Made by a program: the position numbers and the translations under genes. The notes beneath the pieces are model-generated. The model was not told the origin of the DNA, made no database searches, and saw only the letters and a program-made list of their open reading frames with translations. From Hevea brasiliensis (Eukaryota > Streptophyta > Magnoliopsida > Malpighiales > Euphorbiaceae), in NCBI RefSeq assembly GCF_030052815.1, contig NC_079510.1, positions 8,565,375-8,629,374 of the forward strand: DNA of 64,000 nucleotides. The letters are read 5' to 3'. Within the stretch, counting starts at the first letter, position 1. Each line of letters starts with the position of its first letter. Below, in pieces: positions 42,926-56,600 of the stretch.

Positions 42926-43864
42926 CTTACAAAGCAAGTCTAGTCCGGACACAAGAAATTCTTCCCCAATGAAGTGTACTTAACAGAATCCCGAAGGCCA
43001 ATGATGAATGGAGGACGAGTTGTAAGACTTGACCTATGGCCTCATTTCTTCAAATGCCCCATTTCTGTTTTTTTTGACATTTCTTCCGAAAAGCGCCCTT
43101 GCGGGTTTTCACTTCCCCTTCGTCTATATGACTAGAAGCGCCCTTTCGGGTTTTCACCTCTAGTTTTCTCCTTTTTTTTTTTTTTTTTTTGCTCGCTCTT
43201 TTCAGGACGCCCTTCCGAGTTTTCATCCTTCACTCATTTCTGAGCGCCCCATTGGGGTTTCGCCTTCTTTCACACATTTTGCTAGGGCGCCCTTTGAGTT
43301 TTCACTCCTACCCCCTTTTTCTTCGGTCATTTCCTGCAAATCTCATAGTAAAGTACGTGAGGTTATCAATTGTCAAATCTTAATCTTTTGGCAAAAATTT
43401 TTAACAGATTAATAGCACATTAAATAACGAGATTGCAGAAAGATAATGTTAAAGAGTGGGTATAAAGGGAAGATAAAAGCATAGGGAACGAAATGTGACT
43501 TTATTATAGCTTTAATAAAAACAAAGATAGAGTTTCAAAGGAAAAGGGTACAAGGATAGATCTCACATATTCCTTGTGGCTGGCTTTGAAATCCCTTAAC
43601 TGCCATTATTTCAAGTTCTCTGAAGCCTTATGTCGTGACGGTTTCTTCTCCATCCTCGGTTTCATGCCCCATTCCTTATTTCTCCATTTTGGTTCTTGGG
43701 ACTCCCCTTTTTTTTTTTGGCTCACTCTTTCAGGACGCCCTTTCGGGTTTTCATCCTTCACTCATTTTACAGAAAGCGCCCCTTCGGGGTTTTCGCCTTC
43801 TTTCACACATTTTGCTGGGAGCGCCCTTTCGGGTTTTCACTCCTACCCCTTTTTTTTTTTTTTT
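42926..43864 (-). repeat. 3' untranslated region of Tat copy 2 with degenerate GC-rich repeats
   Basis: Collinear with 26,063-27,014. Two clusters of 'gcgccctttcgggttttcac' units at about 43,090-43,310 and 43,730-43,840, with T runs. No coding frame on the element strand. Confidence 0.7.
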
Positions 43865-45016
43865 TTAGGCATAGTATCTCTTGACGATGTCAGCATTCAC
43901 AAGTCTTGGCAATTCTTCACCGTCCATGTGGGTCAAGATTAAAGCTCCTCCAGAAAATACCTTTTTAACCACATAGGGTCCCTCGTAGGTTGGTGACAAT
44001 TTACCCCGGGGATCGTTTTGATTCGACAGCACTTTCTTCAGAATTAGGTCCCCGGGTTGGAATTCGCGTGGGCGAACGCTTTTGTCAAATGCCCTAGCCA
44101 TTCTCTTCTGGTACAATTGCCCATGACATGCTGCTGCTAATCTTTTCTCGTCCAGCAAGTTTAACTGATCCAACCTTGACTGGATCCATTCTGACTCATC
44201 AATCCCCTATTCCTTCAGAATCCTTAAGGAAGGAATTTCAACTTCAATAGGTAATACTGCTTCCATCCCGTAAACCAGTGAGTATGGAGTTGCCCCGGTT
44301 GAGGTTCTTACAGAAGTCCGATATGCGTGAAGAGCATAGGGAAGCATATCATGCCAATCCCTATATGTGACTGTCATTTTCTGGATTATTCTTTTGAGAT
44401 TTTTGTTTGCGGCTTCCACCGCTCCATTCATCTGGGGACGGTATGGGGAGGAATTGAGATGTCGGATCTTGTATTGATCACATAATTTCTGAATCTTAGG
44501 ACCATTCAGATTTTTGGCATTATCAGTGACGATTTCATTGGGGAGGCTATGCCGGCAGATGATATTGTTTCTGAGGAATTTGAGAAACGTATTCTGTGTA
44601 ATATGGGCGTATGACGTGGCTTCGACCCATTTAGAAAAATAGTCGATTGCTACCAGGATAAATCTGTGCCCATTGGATGCCTTAGGGTTGATGGGACCAA
44701 TCACGTCGATGCCCCACATTGCGAAAGGCCATGGTGAGACGACGTTGAACAATTTGTGAGATGGAACGTTTATCGGATCTGCGTAGATCTGACACTTATG
44801 GCATTTTCGAAAATATTCGATGCAGTTTTTTTCCATGGTGGTCCAGAAATATCCTCGTCGCATGATTTGCTTAGCCATCATATGTCCATTAGTATGGGTG
44901 GCACAGTTTCCCTCATGAGTCTCAAAAAGGATTCTCTTCGCCTCTTTTGCATCCACACATCTCAACAATTTGCCGTTGGAGCTCCTCTTGTATAGGGTCT
45001 TTTCACTGGGGAAGTA
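43865..45016 (-). pseudogene. int: Tat integrase, internal copy 2 (core nearly intact)
   Basis: A 253-codon open frame (44968-44207) holds the whole HHCC zinc-binding part (THEGNCATHTNGHMMAKQIM, then CHKCQIYAD) and the DDE core (MWGIDVIGPI, IVTDNAKNLNG, PQMNGAVEAANKNLKRI). TAG at 44207-44209 replaces the Ser codon seen in copy 1, right after LRILKE. The C-terminal part continues in another frame at 44173-43865: LDEKRLAAACHGQLYQKRMA, then YEGPYVVKKVFSGGALILTH, ending KRYYA. This is the best-preserved integrase of the Tat unit. No chromodomain is present, as expected for Tat. Confidence 0.9.
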
Positions 45017-45933
45017 TCACAATGCTAATCTCTGAATCATCCTCTTTTCGTTTTTGCTTGCCCCTGAAGGGAATTCTCGGGTTTTGCAGTAGACCAGGAT
45101 GTCATGGTACCAAGGTTCATCATCAGGTTCTTCTTCAATCACGCAGCAATAAGCTAGCTCATTCCTTGTCTTAATCTTCAATATCTGAGTCATCTGCCCT
45201 TCTTCGATTTGAGCCATAACAGCTAGAGTAGCTAAGGCATCAGCAAATTGATTCTTGTCTCTGCTAAGATGAGTGAAAGAGATTTCTTCGAATTTCTTAA
45301 TCAGCTCCAGTAAGTACTTCTGATACGGGATTAGCTTAGGATCCTTAGTTTGCCATTCTCCCTTGACCTGATAAATGATCAGAGCTGACTCTCCATATAC
45401 CTTTAACTTCCTGATTTTCATTTCGATGGTAGCCTGTAAACCCATCACACAAGCTTCGTATTCCGTGACGTTGTTGGTGCAGTCAAATCTCAACTTGATA
45501 GCTATCGGAAAGTGTTTTCCATTCGGAGATATCAACACAGCTCCAATTCCATTACCGGACAAATTGACAGCCCCGTCGAAATACATTTCCCATACATGGT
45601 GGCCTCTTCTTGTGATCTACTTCATTAATATGCTCATCAGGGAACTCGAAATCCAGGGCTTCATAATCCTGAATAGGATTTTCTGCTAGGAGGTCAGCGA
45701 TCACGCTACCTTTCACCGCCTTTTGGGTCATATAGACTATGTCATATTGGGAGAGTATGACCTGCCACTTGGCTATCTGCACGATGCGAATGGGCTTTCG
45801 AATATATATTTGATAGGATCCATCCTGGAGATTAGCCATGTCTTGTGATTCAACATGTAGTGCTTGAGGCGGTTTGCCGTCCAGGCTAATGCGCAGCAAG
45901 TCTTCTCTAAGAAAGAGTACCTTGACTCACAAT
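45017..45933 (-). pseudogene. Tat RNase H remnant and second RNase H, internal copy 2
   Basis: Only the end of the first RNase H and its connection remain (GKPPQALHVESQDMANLQDG, then VILSQYDIVYMTQKAVKGSV; 45899-45552). The second RNase H is open at 45586-45017: MYFDGAVNLSGNGIGAVLIS, NNVTEYEACVMGLQATIEMK and HLSRDKNQFADALATLAVM. The two frames are offset at about 45,600 where bases are missing. RT is absent: the sequence jumps at 45931-45935 (AATCG) from the RNase H to the region before RT. Confidence 0.85.
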
Positions 45934-47170
45934 CGCCCATTCATAAGGGCATCTTCCTCATATCCCAAACCGCAGCGGCCTATCTTCTGGATAGTCGGTA
46001 TGGGTTCAACGATTCCCTGTAATGTGGCGCCTAGGCCTTTGCCTTCTTTGTACCCACTCCTTGACATTATCTTGGCTACCATAGCCATAGCCCCTTCATT
46101 TCTGGTTTCTTGCAACTCAAGGGCCTGGAAGGAGCTTTCCAACGACTCCTCGGCCGCTTCCACATAAGGGAGTGATTGTGGCTTGGTGACCAAAATGGCT
46201 TCTTCTCCTCTTACAGTGATGATTTTGCCGTCCATAATGTATTTTATCTTCTGGTGCAGAGTTGAGGGAACGGCGTTCGCAGAATGGATCTAAGGCCTCC
46301 CCAGCAACAAAGTGTAGGCCGGCTCAATATTCATCACCTGGAATGTGACGTTGAAGGTGCATGCGCTAATTTGGAGTGGTAAATCAATATCTCCCAACAC
46401 TTCTCTTACAGTGCCGTCAAGGCTCTTACCACCATAGCACTTTGACGTATATCTGATTGATCAACTGGCAACCTAGCCAAGGTAGCACTAGGGAGTACAT
46501 TGAGAGCAGATCCGTTATCAATAAGTACCTTGGCTACTATACAACCCTTACATTTCATTGTTACATGCAGAGCTTTAGTGTGCCTTAAACCATTGGTCTA
46601 TCTCGTCTTAGAAAGTAACAAAGCTGGATGCTGGATTTGTCCCACTATCTTCTCAAATTGTCGGAGTGATGTCGGGGTTTACAAAGGCTGATCGAGATTC
46701 TCTGCAAGGCTTGTCGGTGCACTACGAGCTCGGGATCGTGATATGATGAAATTGGGCAGTGTCTTTCTCAATTGCTCCACCACATCATACTCACTTTGTT
46801 TCATTATTTGGAGCGGCTCCTCCTCTTCTTTATGTCGTGAGCTCTACTTCCCCTGTCTTTTCAACCTCCTCTTCTGTATTCTTCGGTGACTCTCCCATTT
46901 TTACTTTCCCCTTCTTCTTTTCTTTCTCTTCGTTCTCGTAACATCTCCCACTTCGAGTTATAAACTCGACTTCTTGCTCAGGTGGGGAGGATTTTGTGGC
47001 AGCAACGGGCTGAAGATTAACCTGGGGAGTAGTACTGGCGGTAGGTCCGGCATAAGTCATTTTAAAATGCTCATGAGGAGTAAAACATGGTTTTGGTGGT
47101 GTCGGAGGCGAGGCAAGATTTGGAGCTGATGTACTGCTTGACGCTCCTTGAGTGAAAACTTGGAAATTAT
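45934..47170 (-). pseudogene. Tat protease region with G-patch-like motif, internal copy 2
   Basis: VLIDNGSALNVLPSATLARL is readable near 46,526-46,470 (IDNG at 46511-46522), identifying the aspartic protease with a DNGS active site. The frame is broken around 46,250-46,480. The downstream frame 46235-45927 carries SRSGYKEGKGLGATLQGIVE, the G-patch-like motif, then runs through the deletion junction and stops. The charged linker (EEKEKKKGKVKMGESPKN) is at 47060-46830. Confidence 0.75.
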
Positions 47171-48994
47171 AGTTCTAAGGGACAGCGTGAGTATTGGTGA
47201 CAGGGAGCTGAGGAGGAGCTCGGATAACCGTTACTGGCGGTGAGGCTACTGGGGGTGAGAAGGTGATTCTGGGTTTAGAGGTAGAAGCATTCTGGCTATA
47301 TCTAGTTGTGTCCACTCCCCCTTCCATCTTAGACCTTGTCCGGCACCTCAGAACTTTGAGGGATAATAAGTTCTGAACCTCTTGCTTAAATTCCTCACAG
47401 TCCTGCAGCTCATGATCAGCTGCCCCCCCATGGTAAGGACATCCCGTATCCTCTACTAATTTTGATGCCTGAGGGCAAAGGTAGCCTTCCTTCATTCCCA
47501 CGGCAAAAATATCCTCAAAGTGAGGAATCAGCTCGTCTACCTCCGGTGTCAACCTCTCTCCATAAGACTCTATCATATTTACACCATTGCCCGCATTATG
47601 GTTGGGCAATGGGTTTGAGGTAACATTAGGGAGGGAACCATTTCCCTCAATTTTCAGCCATCCGTTCCAGAATAAAGCGTGCACTCTCCCCCTGAGTGCT
47701 CCGCAATTGTCAGTTGAATGCCCTTGTGCCCCTCCATGATACTCACAACGGGCAGTGGCATCATACCGCCTGGGATATGGAGGCTGAATTGGGTCTAGGG
47801 GAACGGGTACAATCTGGTTTATACCGATAAGGTATCGGTATATTTCACTGAGCGGGAGGGGAAGAGGTGGATCAGGGTTTCTCGGGGGTCTTGGGTTGTT
47901 TTGTGGTGGTCTCGGTTGAGCAAGAGGAGGAGGTGGTCTAGGTTGGTAATTTGTAGGTGGAGGATACTGTGGGCGCGGGTGTGGATAATTCGGGAAAGGA
48001 GGCGGAATGTTTGCGATGGTTTGGCCATGAGGGAAAGGATATGGCCGGTAGTTATTTTGGGGAAGTGGGGAGTATTCTGCTGGGTGATGGAATGCACATC
48101 ACCCTCCTTTTTCTTGCCAAAATTGGCAGTCTTCTTTGCAGGGTTCTCAGCCAACTCCTGCAGTCGTCCCATTCTTAAATTGGCCTCTATTCTTTCACCG
48201 GCCTGGATGATGTCGGAGAAGCTGTTGGAAGTGTTTCCAATCATCAAGTTGAAGTAAGGAGCTTTCAAAGTCTCGATGAACAGAGAGCATAGCTCATTGT
48301 CGGTCATGGGGGTGTACTACGCCGCTTTTCTCTCCATCTCTGGGCATACTCCTTGAAGCTTTCCTGTCTTTCTACACGAGTTACGGAGGTCCCTCCTTGT
48401 AGGGGCCACATCACGATTAAATTTATCTTGTCTTAGGAAGGCATCGGCTAAATCCTTCGAGCGCCTTGATTTATACATCCAAGCCCAGATGCACCACCTT
48501 AGGGCTGCCCCGGAGAGGCTCTCATGAAAGAAGTGGACTAGCAGTCTGTCATCATCTGTCAGAGCGAACATCTTGGCGATATAGGTGGCCAAGTGAATGC
48601 GAGGGTCTGAATTCCCAGTGTACTTATCGAAATCAGGGACTTTGAACTTGGGCGGCACTACCACATCAGGAACCAATCTAAGCGATGCCACATCGACTGA
48701 ACCATACATATTCAGTCCTTCGATTGCTCTCAATCTCTCTTCTAGAGCAAATAGTTTCTCGTTTTCTATCGTCTTATTTTCTCCTCCCACAGCATGAAAT
48801 GCTCCCCCAGTTGGGAGGTGAGGGGTGGAGTGAACTGGAGGGATTAGAATTGAAGGGTATGGGTCGATATTTGAAACGGTTGGGTAATGAGAGTAAGGTA
48901 GGTCATTATTCATGGTAGCCGGATTGACAGTGATTGTCGGGTCCGGAATAGGCGACTGAAAGGTAAAAGAAGTTGAAGCTTGGTGAGGATCCAT
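47171..48994 (-). pseudogene. gag: Tat gag, internal copy 2
   Basis: ATG at 48994 (MDPHQASTSFTFQSPIPDPT) gives a 225-codon frame with the capsid part (DFDKYTGNSDPRIHLATYIA, then RLLVHFFHESLSGAALRWC). The frame shifts near 48,320 and resumes at 48307-47819 (NELCSLFIETLKAPYFNLMI, IGNTSNSFSDIIQAGERIEA). The zinc-knuckle-like part follows in 47684-47175, with CPYHGGAADHELQDCEEFK (C-x2-H-x5-H-x4-C). The first knuckle lies near 47,760-47,700. This is the better copy for defining the N-terminus and second knuckle. Confidence 0.85.
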
Positions 48995-49628
48995 TATTGT
49001 AGGAGGTGGAGGAGGTAGTGGTAAGTTAGGTTACGAGCGGGTTTGTGCAGGACATTTCCCTCATTAGTCTCATAAGTTCTGAGACCTGATCCTTCAATTC
49101 GGAAACCTGCCCTTGTAGGTTCTGTACTTGTTCCTGATCTTCCATTATCTTCTTTGTTTGAGATCTTGTTAAGTACACTCGCTTGGGTTGAACCGTGTGC
49201 TTGGTCAGACTTACCTTGTTTGAAGCAATGTTGATTTTTTGTAAGGAGTAAAAAAAGGTTTTAACAAATTTAGAATTTTGTAAAAAAAACTAAAAGTCCT
49301 GGTCCGGACGAAGGATACAGTGGCATTTGGGAGAAGAATGAAATCTGCGAAAGGTTGGTTGCATCAACTTTATCATGGCATCATTCGATAGTCTGACTGT
49401 GAATGATTGGATTGAATGCGCATTTATGATACCTGTCCATATAGCTCATTCAATTTTCACATAACCCTAGCGAGGGAGTTCCTACGGGAGTCATATTATT
49501 CATTCACAAATTTGCTAAACAATGGTCCAAAAATCATTTCATTAACTGAATAATTTGTACACCGTATTCTTTACATCGGCCTAGGCTCTGGGAGGTTCTT
49601 TATAATGAGATGACATTTTCTGAGATAC
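48995..49628 (-). other. Spacer between ORF1 and gag of Tat copy 2
   Basis: Collinear with 33,902-34,535. No supported gene. Confidence 0.4.
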
Positions 49629-51415
49629 TCATATAACCTTTCTTCTTGTTTGGCGGTCGAATGCTTTGAGCATACTCGGATTCGGTAATAATTCTTGTTT
49701 TCCACTGTCTTGCTCGTTCTCTCTAGGAGTCGACATTCTCTTTCGACTCTTGTGAGAAGCGACTTGTCTTTCTTTCTCCTTCCTTTCCTTAGCACATTCT
49801 TTCAAGATATCGTCGATGAGTAGTGCCTGTTCTTTCAATTCGAGCTTCTTCTTTTTGTTTTCTTATTTATACTCCTCAACGAGTATTTCTTGGTATTTTA
49901 TTTTTTCCTGAAGCTTACTATTTTGTATTTCTACTTCTTTTACCACAGCTTAGAGAGAGTCTTTTTCCTTTTCCAATTGTTCATCTTGCTCTTTGAACCC
50001 TATCTTTTCGGCCTTTGCCTCTTCCCTGAGTCTTCTCACCTTTCTTTTAAGGTTCTGCTATTGGTCCTCCAATTGTTTCATTTGTTCTTGCAATTGTGAG
50101 TTCTCGGTATTTGCCTTTTGTAGTGAGTCGGCGGGCGATTATCGGCATCTTCTAATAGGGCGTTTGGGGTGTTGTCTTGGTCTGCGGTTGAGTGTTCTCG
50201 GTCCTGTCGACCCTCCATTCAAGATAATCGTGTGTGGCACTTGGACCTTTAGGCGACCTTTCCATCAGAGAGATGTTTTCCCAAGATCTGTGAGCCATTT
50301 TCAACCCTTCCTCTTCCTTGAGCTCATGGTATAAATGACCTTGGTGGTATTTTTCAATGTTGATTACGGGTGTGTTGAGCCAAAGCGCCTCATTACCAAT
50401 GCGGAGTGTAACTTGTGTATCGATTACTCCGATTAGGGATCTTGTGATTACCTCCGTCTTGATCAAAGCGGATTGGCACGATGCCTGATTTCCTCAACGG
50501 TAATCATGGCTATTGAAACTCAAAATCCGTTCCGCCACTGCTTTGTTCATTCTTGGATGATTACCAACGGGTCATCTTCTCAATGGGAGGCTGGTCAAGG
50601 TACCAAGTCAATCCTTTTGTCTCCACAGGACACATGTGGTGATAATCAAGAGTACAACAATTGAGAACAACACTTAATGGACCCTTTGCCTGTTATCTGT
50701 AGTAGGTAAGGGTTAATAAGGTCTCATAAAGAATTGCCGTGTCGGATTGACCTCACCTTTTCTCTGCGAGAATACTTCCACCGTCTTTGCGGGTTATGAT
50801 TCCGATGGTCAGGGAACAAAATTAGGCCATAGATTCCCAAGGCGAGTGTCACTGAAGCTCAATCCTTTGTTCCTCTTGGATGTATTGATCTAACCACTTC
50901 TTGAGATGTGTCCAATACCAACCATGCGTGTTTCCTTTGATAGTTTCTTTTGACTTTACTTCTTACGGGAAATACCCATCATATGTGCCAATCGTTTCAA
51001 GCACGCCTATGCTCGAGATGAAGGTAAATCCGATTTTCGTCGGGTAAGGAATCTCTAGTAATGTCGATATTCTTCCATAGTGGGAGCGTATCAATATCAT
51101 TGAAAGAGAATACTCCGTACTTAGGACTCCAAGCCGGCGACATGGCCTTTAATGGGGATTTGGACATTGACTCGCATTAGGGTTGCAATCCTCTGTACTT
51201 CTTCTCAAATCGTGCCTTGACACGATCGGAGCGACCTCCAACCGTTAGGCGGACCCTCGAGGTGTTAATTACGACCTCAATTTTATTGAGATCAATGAAG
51301 GTAGCAAGTTAGCATGTGCCTTGGAAACATCATTTTGCGAGAATGCTGAGTCTGAGCTAATTTGGACCAAAGTTTAGCATTACGAACTTCTTATTTGGTG
51401 ACTCGAGGATGCCAT
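49629..51415 (-). pseudogene. Tat extra ORF1, internal copy 2
   Basis: ATG at 51415-51413 corresponds to the ORF1 start of copy 1. The mobile-domain-like part (about 51,060-50,700) is heavily broken. The coiled-coil part is readable at 50,466-49,900, and the C-terminus at 49838-49629 (MKEQALLIDDILKECAKERK, ending in a TGA at 49629-49631). The TAA after EEYK near 49,867 is the same as in copy 1. ORF1 upstream of gag is typical of Ogre/Tat elements; its function is unknown. Confidence 0.6.
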
Positions 51416-52282
51416 GATAAAAATGATGCCTATCCTTTTCTGGACTTTTGGTTTGGTGATACTGCGGAAAAACTCATTAGCGAGGATAAATTCGGGTAAT
51501 CTTGCATTACATTCTTGGCAGTGGTACCTACACATTTATCAAAGTAGGAAAATGTGTAGGTTTTCTTCTAATATGATTCAAGATTACCTTTAAAAGTAAG
51601 AACAAAATAAAATAAGCGAGAATAGGGTAAGAGTAAGTATGCCCTTTTGTCCTAGGATAGGAGACTCCGTCTGGGATGAGTGCTACTTAATTGGATAGTT
51701 CTATCTTATAAGGTAGCTTACTACGGCTTTCAGCTATCGTGATAGTTTAGCTCAGGATCTAGTTTTCTAAGAGCCACAGGTTCCCAAATTGCCCCTACTG
51801 TAAACAGTAGAGCCTCATTCTATCCCCATGATATTGTTGGGAAAATTCCACGGATATCACGATGAATAGAATGAGTTTCAATTTAATGAAGCCTTCACGG
51901 ATACTAACGAGGGTAGAACCCAGATGCAGCTACATGACCCCCTCCTACTTTCCTAAAAGGGTAAGAAAGCCCTGGTATAGGGCTAAAGTGTGTGAGGACA
52001 TCGTGTGAGTGTTCAGTGTGTGAAGGGACATCTTTACCTCTTCCCAATTCGAGGATTTTATTTTCCCATTTTCTTTTTTTTCCTTTTTTTCAAGCGAAGA
52101 GCCTTTGTAAGGAGTAAAACAAGCAAAACAAAGCGGAGCAGTTAGTAGGAATAAACAAAAATTAACACATAAAATATTCGGGTGAGCCCACCTAACTATA
52201 ATTTGATTGAAAAATTAAATCTACTTTTGGACCTCTAGGCAGGGGTTGAGTTGAAACAAGGTCCCGATTGGAGTCGCCAAGG
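51416..52282 (-). other. 5' leader and primer-binding site of Tat copy 2
   Basis: Non-coding. It contains the conserved 12-bp inverted repeat (51526-51537 and 51550-51561) and the primer site (plus strand 'gattggagtcgcca', about 52,266-52,279) next to the right LTR. Confidence 0.65.
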
Positions 52283-53600
52283 TATCATGAGGATTTTGCG
52301 GTCACTGAGCGAACCCTCACGAAGTGGAAAAGAATGAGAGTCGCCACCTTAGTTTTGAGGAAACTAAAGAAAACCATTTGTGAAGACAAAGTGAAATAAA
52401 ACCACTTCAAAGCAGAGATTCTCGTTTGGGGTCCGTAAGCGGGTGGGAATGTGTTAGGCACCCCACCTCATCCCTTAATTAGGGTAAGTAGATTTAACCG
52501 CACTCTTTATAAATTAGTTAGGAGGACTTGAATGGAAATGTTAATCCTTTTGACAAAAAGAATATTTTGATTTTCACTAATTCGGATCACGGATACATAA
52601 GTAAATGAGACAACCTTAGTGAGTTCTTGTTGTATGTTAGTTTTGTTTGAAGGGCTATTTTATTAGAATCCAATTTTTGAAATTGGATGAGAATTCTCCT
52701 CGATCTCTTTTAATATTTATTAAAAATTTTTAAGCTTGAGAGCTGGATAAGAACTCTCCTCAGGTCTCTTTTAATATTTATTAAAATTTCTAAGCTTGAG
52801 AATCGGATAAGAACTCTCCTCAGATCTCTTTTAATATTTATTAAAGTTTTTTTAAGCTTGAGAATCGGATAAGAACTCTCCTCACCTTTTTAATATTTAT
52901 TAAAGTTTTAGCTCGAGGATCGGATAAGAACTCTCCTCAGGCCCCTTTTAATATTCATTAAAATTTTAGCTCGAGGATCGGATAAGAACTCTCCTCCGAC
53001 CTCTTTTAGTATTTATTAAAATTTTAGCTCGAGGATCGGATAAGAACTCTCTTCCAACCTCTTTTAGTATTTATTTGCTGAAATTCTGGTTGAGGATCGG
53101 ATAAAGACTCCTTTACGATCTCTTCTATTTAAGCGGTAGTCGGATAAGGGTCTTTCAGATCTCTCTAAATTTTACCTATCAAGAGGACCTAAGGCTAAGG
53201 GTTACGGCGTTCAAAAATGTCGGGAGAGTGCATGCAAGACCTCTTTAACTTATTAGTACCTTAGGGTGAGGCGAGGATCAGATCCTCTCGACTTTCCTAT
53301 ATGGTCGCCTCACCAGCATTATTGGTAACCGTTTGGTTTTATTCTGTCTTATGACGTCTTGCCCTATGACCTATTGAGTTATTCTAGTGACTCAGCTTTA
53401 ACATTTTCTAGGCTTATTATTCAAACCTTTCATTATTTCAAAAGGACTCTTAAGTTGCCGTTACCTGCATCTCATCCAACTACTTATGTATCGCTTGGAA
53501 CTAGATGACTTACGCTCAGAAAAAATAAAGATTAACAAAGGTATCAACACAGAAATAAACTAGAGCACAACCTTTCTCTGTATCTTTCTAGCGTGATATA

Positions 53601-56600
53601 TGTGACACCCCTTTCAGTGTCTGATATGCAGAGTAAGCAATGTCACACGATTGTCTGTTACACTTTAATATACCTTAATTAATTTTTATCATGCTTTTGA
53701 ATATAACTTGTGTAATATAATGTATTTGGGCCATTTATCGAAATTATAATTTATTTGAGGTTAGAAAATTTTAAAGAAAATCAGTGATCTGGCTAAAAAT
53801 GGAAAAGCAGTTCTTTGGAACACATGAAAAATACTTCCAATAACTATATTCAATCATCTCAAACTCCAATATCATTAATAACTCAATATTTTTCAATTTG
53901 AGTTCTCAATCATCATTTCTCGAGGTACTCATATATAAACAACGAGATAAATACTCAAATTACTTCCATACATAACCATAAATCTTCATTATTTACATGA
54001 ACCTCAAAATACATTACATAAGTTCATTTACATATGAGAAAATAGTAATTTAGTTACAAAATACCAAAATGACACCTAGTGTCCTACCAATGCAACTGCG
54101 AGAAGTTGAGGTGACACGGACAGCGTGCGAAGCTGCGGGATGGACTCACTCGATCTGCGGTCTCTTTGGGCTCACGATCTGTATCTCGGAACCTACGGCG
54201 TGGCAAAAGCAGCGCGCTAAGCAATGATGCTTAGTGGTGCAATGATAAAATAAAAGAAAATAGCGAAAATAAACATGTATTGAATGTATGTGTCTTATTT
54301 GTTTTGTATTTATTATATTCATTTATTTCTTTAACTTTATCCATTTTCATTCATTTGGTTGCCCAAGTAACCTACAGACTGGGCTGGGTGGATAAGCGGG
54401 TAAGCCCAGCTTTGGGTATCTAGTACCTCGGGCCGTCATACCATCGGTCACATATGTATCTCCCGGTGTGCAACAGAACAGCTAACAAGCTGTAAATAGT
54501 ATTAGGCACAAGGCCAAGTCTCAACACAATGTCAAAATGGCTAAAAGCCATAAAATCCTGAGAATGGCATAATGCCATGTGCAGTACTGCTAACTGAACC
54601 CTATTGGCATGCCAAACTATCCAAACCAATCTTGTTAGGTATACTAGGGCATTTGATACTTTTGAATTCTTCAATTTTTGAATTTCAAGTTTTGATGTCA
54701 CTATTCACTTCATTGGTCAACAAAAATGTTGCTTTTGGATAGAAAATAGGTACATTGGTTTTAACACTCCCAATGTACCACATTTTGCATTAAAACTTGT
54801 TGGAATTTATCACCAATACCATTTCTAAGCTTAGCACTAAGGGAGCATAATTTTTAGTTTTTGTACCCTAATTTTACTGTTCCATTAGTGACTGTTACAG
54901 TGGGAATTTGAGGAAATTGTAAACATGAAAGTTGTTTCTTATTTTGTCTAGTTGAATTTCCTTTTTTGAATCACTCCATTTGGAGTTTTGTAGCTCAGTT
55001 ATGGTCCAAAACCACAGCTGGCGGATTGCAAAGCGTAGAATTGACCATATCTACAGTGCAGTGAATAGTGACTGCCACTGCCTTGTTGGATATGTTCTGG
55101 TCATAATTTGGGCTAGGTTTCTTCATGAAATTTGTTTTTCTATATCTTATCTTGTTGCTGTATAATTTTCTGGTCAATTGACCCATTCTACAATGTGTTA
55201 TGGCCAAATGAACATTTACTGTTCATTTGGTCATTCAACAATTCTGATTGCAGGGTATCCGGATTGGGGCCAGTTTTTGGTCCACTTGCTTTGGTCTTTT
55301 GGCATGGTTTCTTCAGAAAAATTGTGCCATTATGTGTCTAGTTTCATGTCCAATTGACCAAATACCAATTGAACCTACACAGCCAAAGTTATGGCTGTCC
55401 AAGTGAGCTGGAATCACAGCCACCTGCTTTGGTTACCCTAGGCGACATACCAAACCAGTTTGCAATGCTATAATTCACTCTAAGTCATGGTCAACTTACC
55501 TCAAATGGTCACTAATTGACCATTAAAATGTTCATTCACCATTACCTAAGCAAGGTCAAGTTTCTCTCCAAAACCCTAACCTAATTGACCAAGCCTCCAA
55601 TTCATGCATCCCACTCCTAATTTGCTATACTAATCATATAATTTATAAGAGGGCAGCAATATGTCACTTTAAACCAAAGATTTCTCTAACCCTAACTCAT
55701 GTCAAGGCTGCCAAAACTTCATGGAATATAACCATGCTTCATTAATTCAATTTTTGTCAAATTTTTAACTTAACTTAGCTCAAATTCATGATTAGAAAGA
55801 TGTAAAAGCAAAGGTTATGGCACTAACCTCTTTGGTGATTTTCTAAGCTTGTTCACACCTCACTTTCTTCCACTTTCTCTTCTTCTAATTGCTGCCCAAG
55901 TCTTGCTCTAGTGGTAAGGGAAATTTTTAGTGAAGGGAGGACAAGGTTTTGAGGTGGTTTGAAGTGGCAAATGAAGCTTAAGGGAGCTTTAATGGTGGAA
56001 CCTCTTCTCTCTCTCTCTCTCAACGTTTTTTAGGCTGCCCAAAGGTTGAAGATGCAGATTGGTTTTTCAAATTTTTGGTCACTTTTATCTCTTTTAATGA
56101 GTTTAACAAATTGTGATTGGTGGATAGTTTTTAATGACATCATATGATGTCATTATTAGGTATTTTCTTTCATTTTCTTTTCTTTTCATCTCTACTCATT
56201 TTCAATTTAATTTTTAGTAATTTTTATTCATATTTTATGTCATAATAATTATTTACTCAACTGGACAAGTCGGCCAAAAATCACCTCTGAAGGCGAAATG
56301 ACCAAAATGCCCTCTGTTTGGCTTAACGGGTCAAAATTATGCATGTCGATTGAAAAATTTTTCTAAATATTTTCTTGGCATTCTAATGCCATAGGGACCT
56401 CAATGACCCTTCTCGAGTCTCAAAAATTATTTTATGATTTTCCCAGGTCTAGGGCTCTAGTTGCGAGCATAACTTCCCTCAGGTTACCATCGCTAGAACA
56501 GGCTCATTTAACTTGGTTGTATTTTATTTCTAAAATTTTTCCTAAATTTTCTTATTAATATTTGAGTTAATTATGGTTCCTCACTTTAGCTTAAATATTT

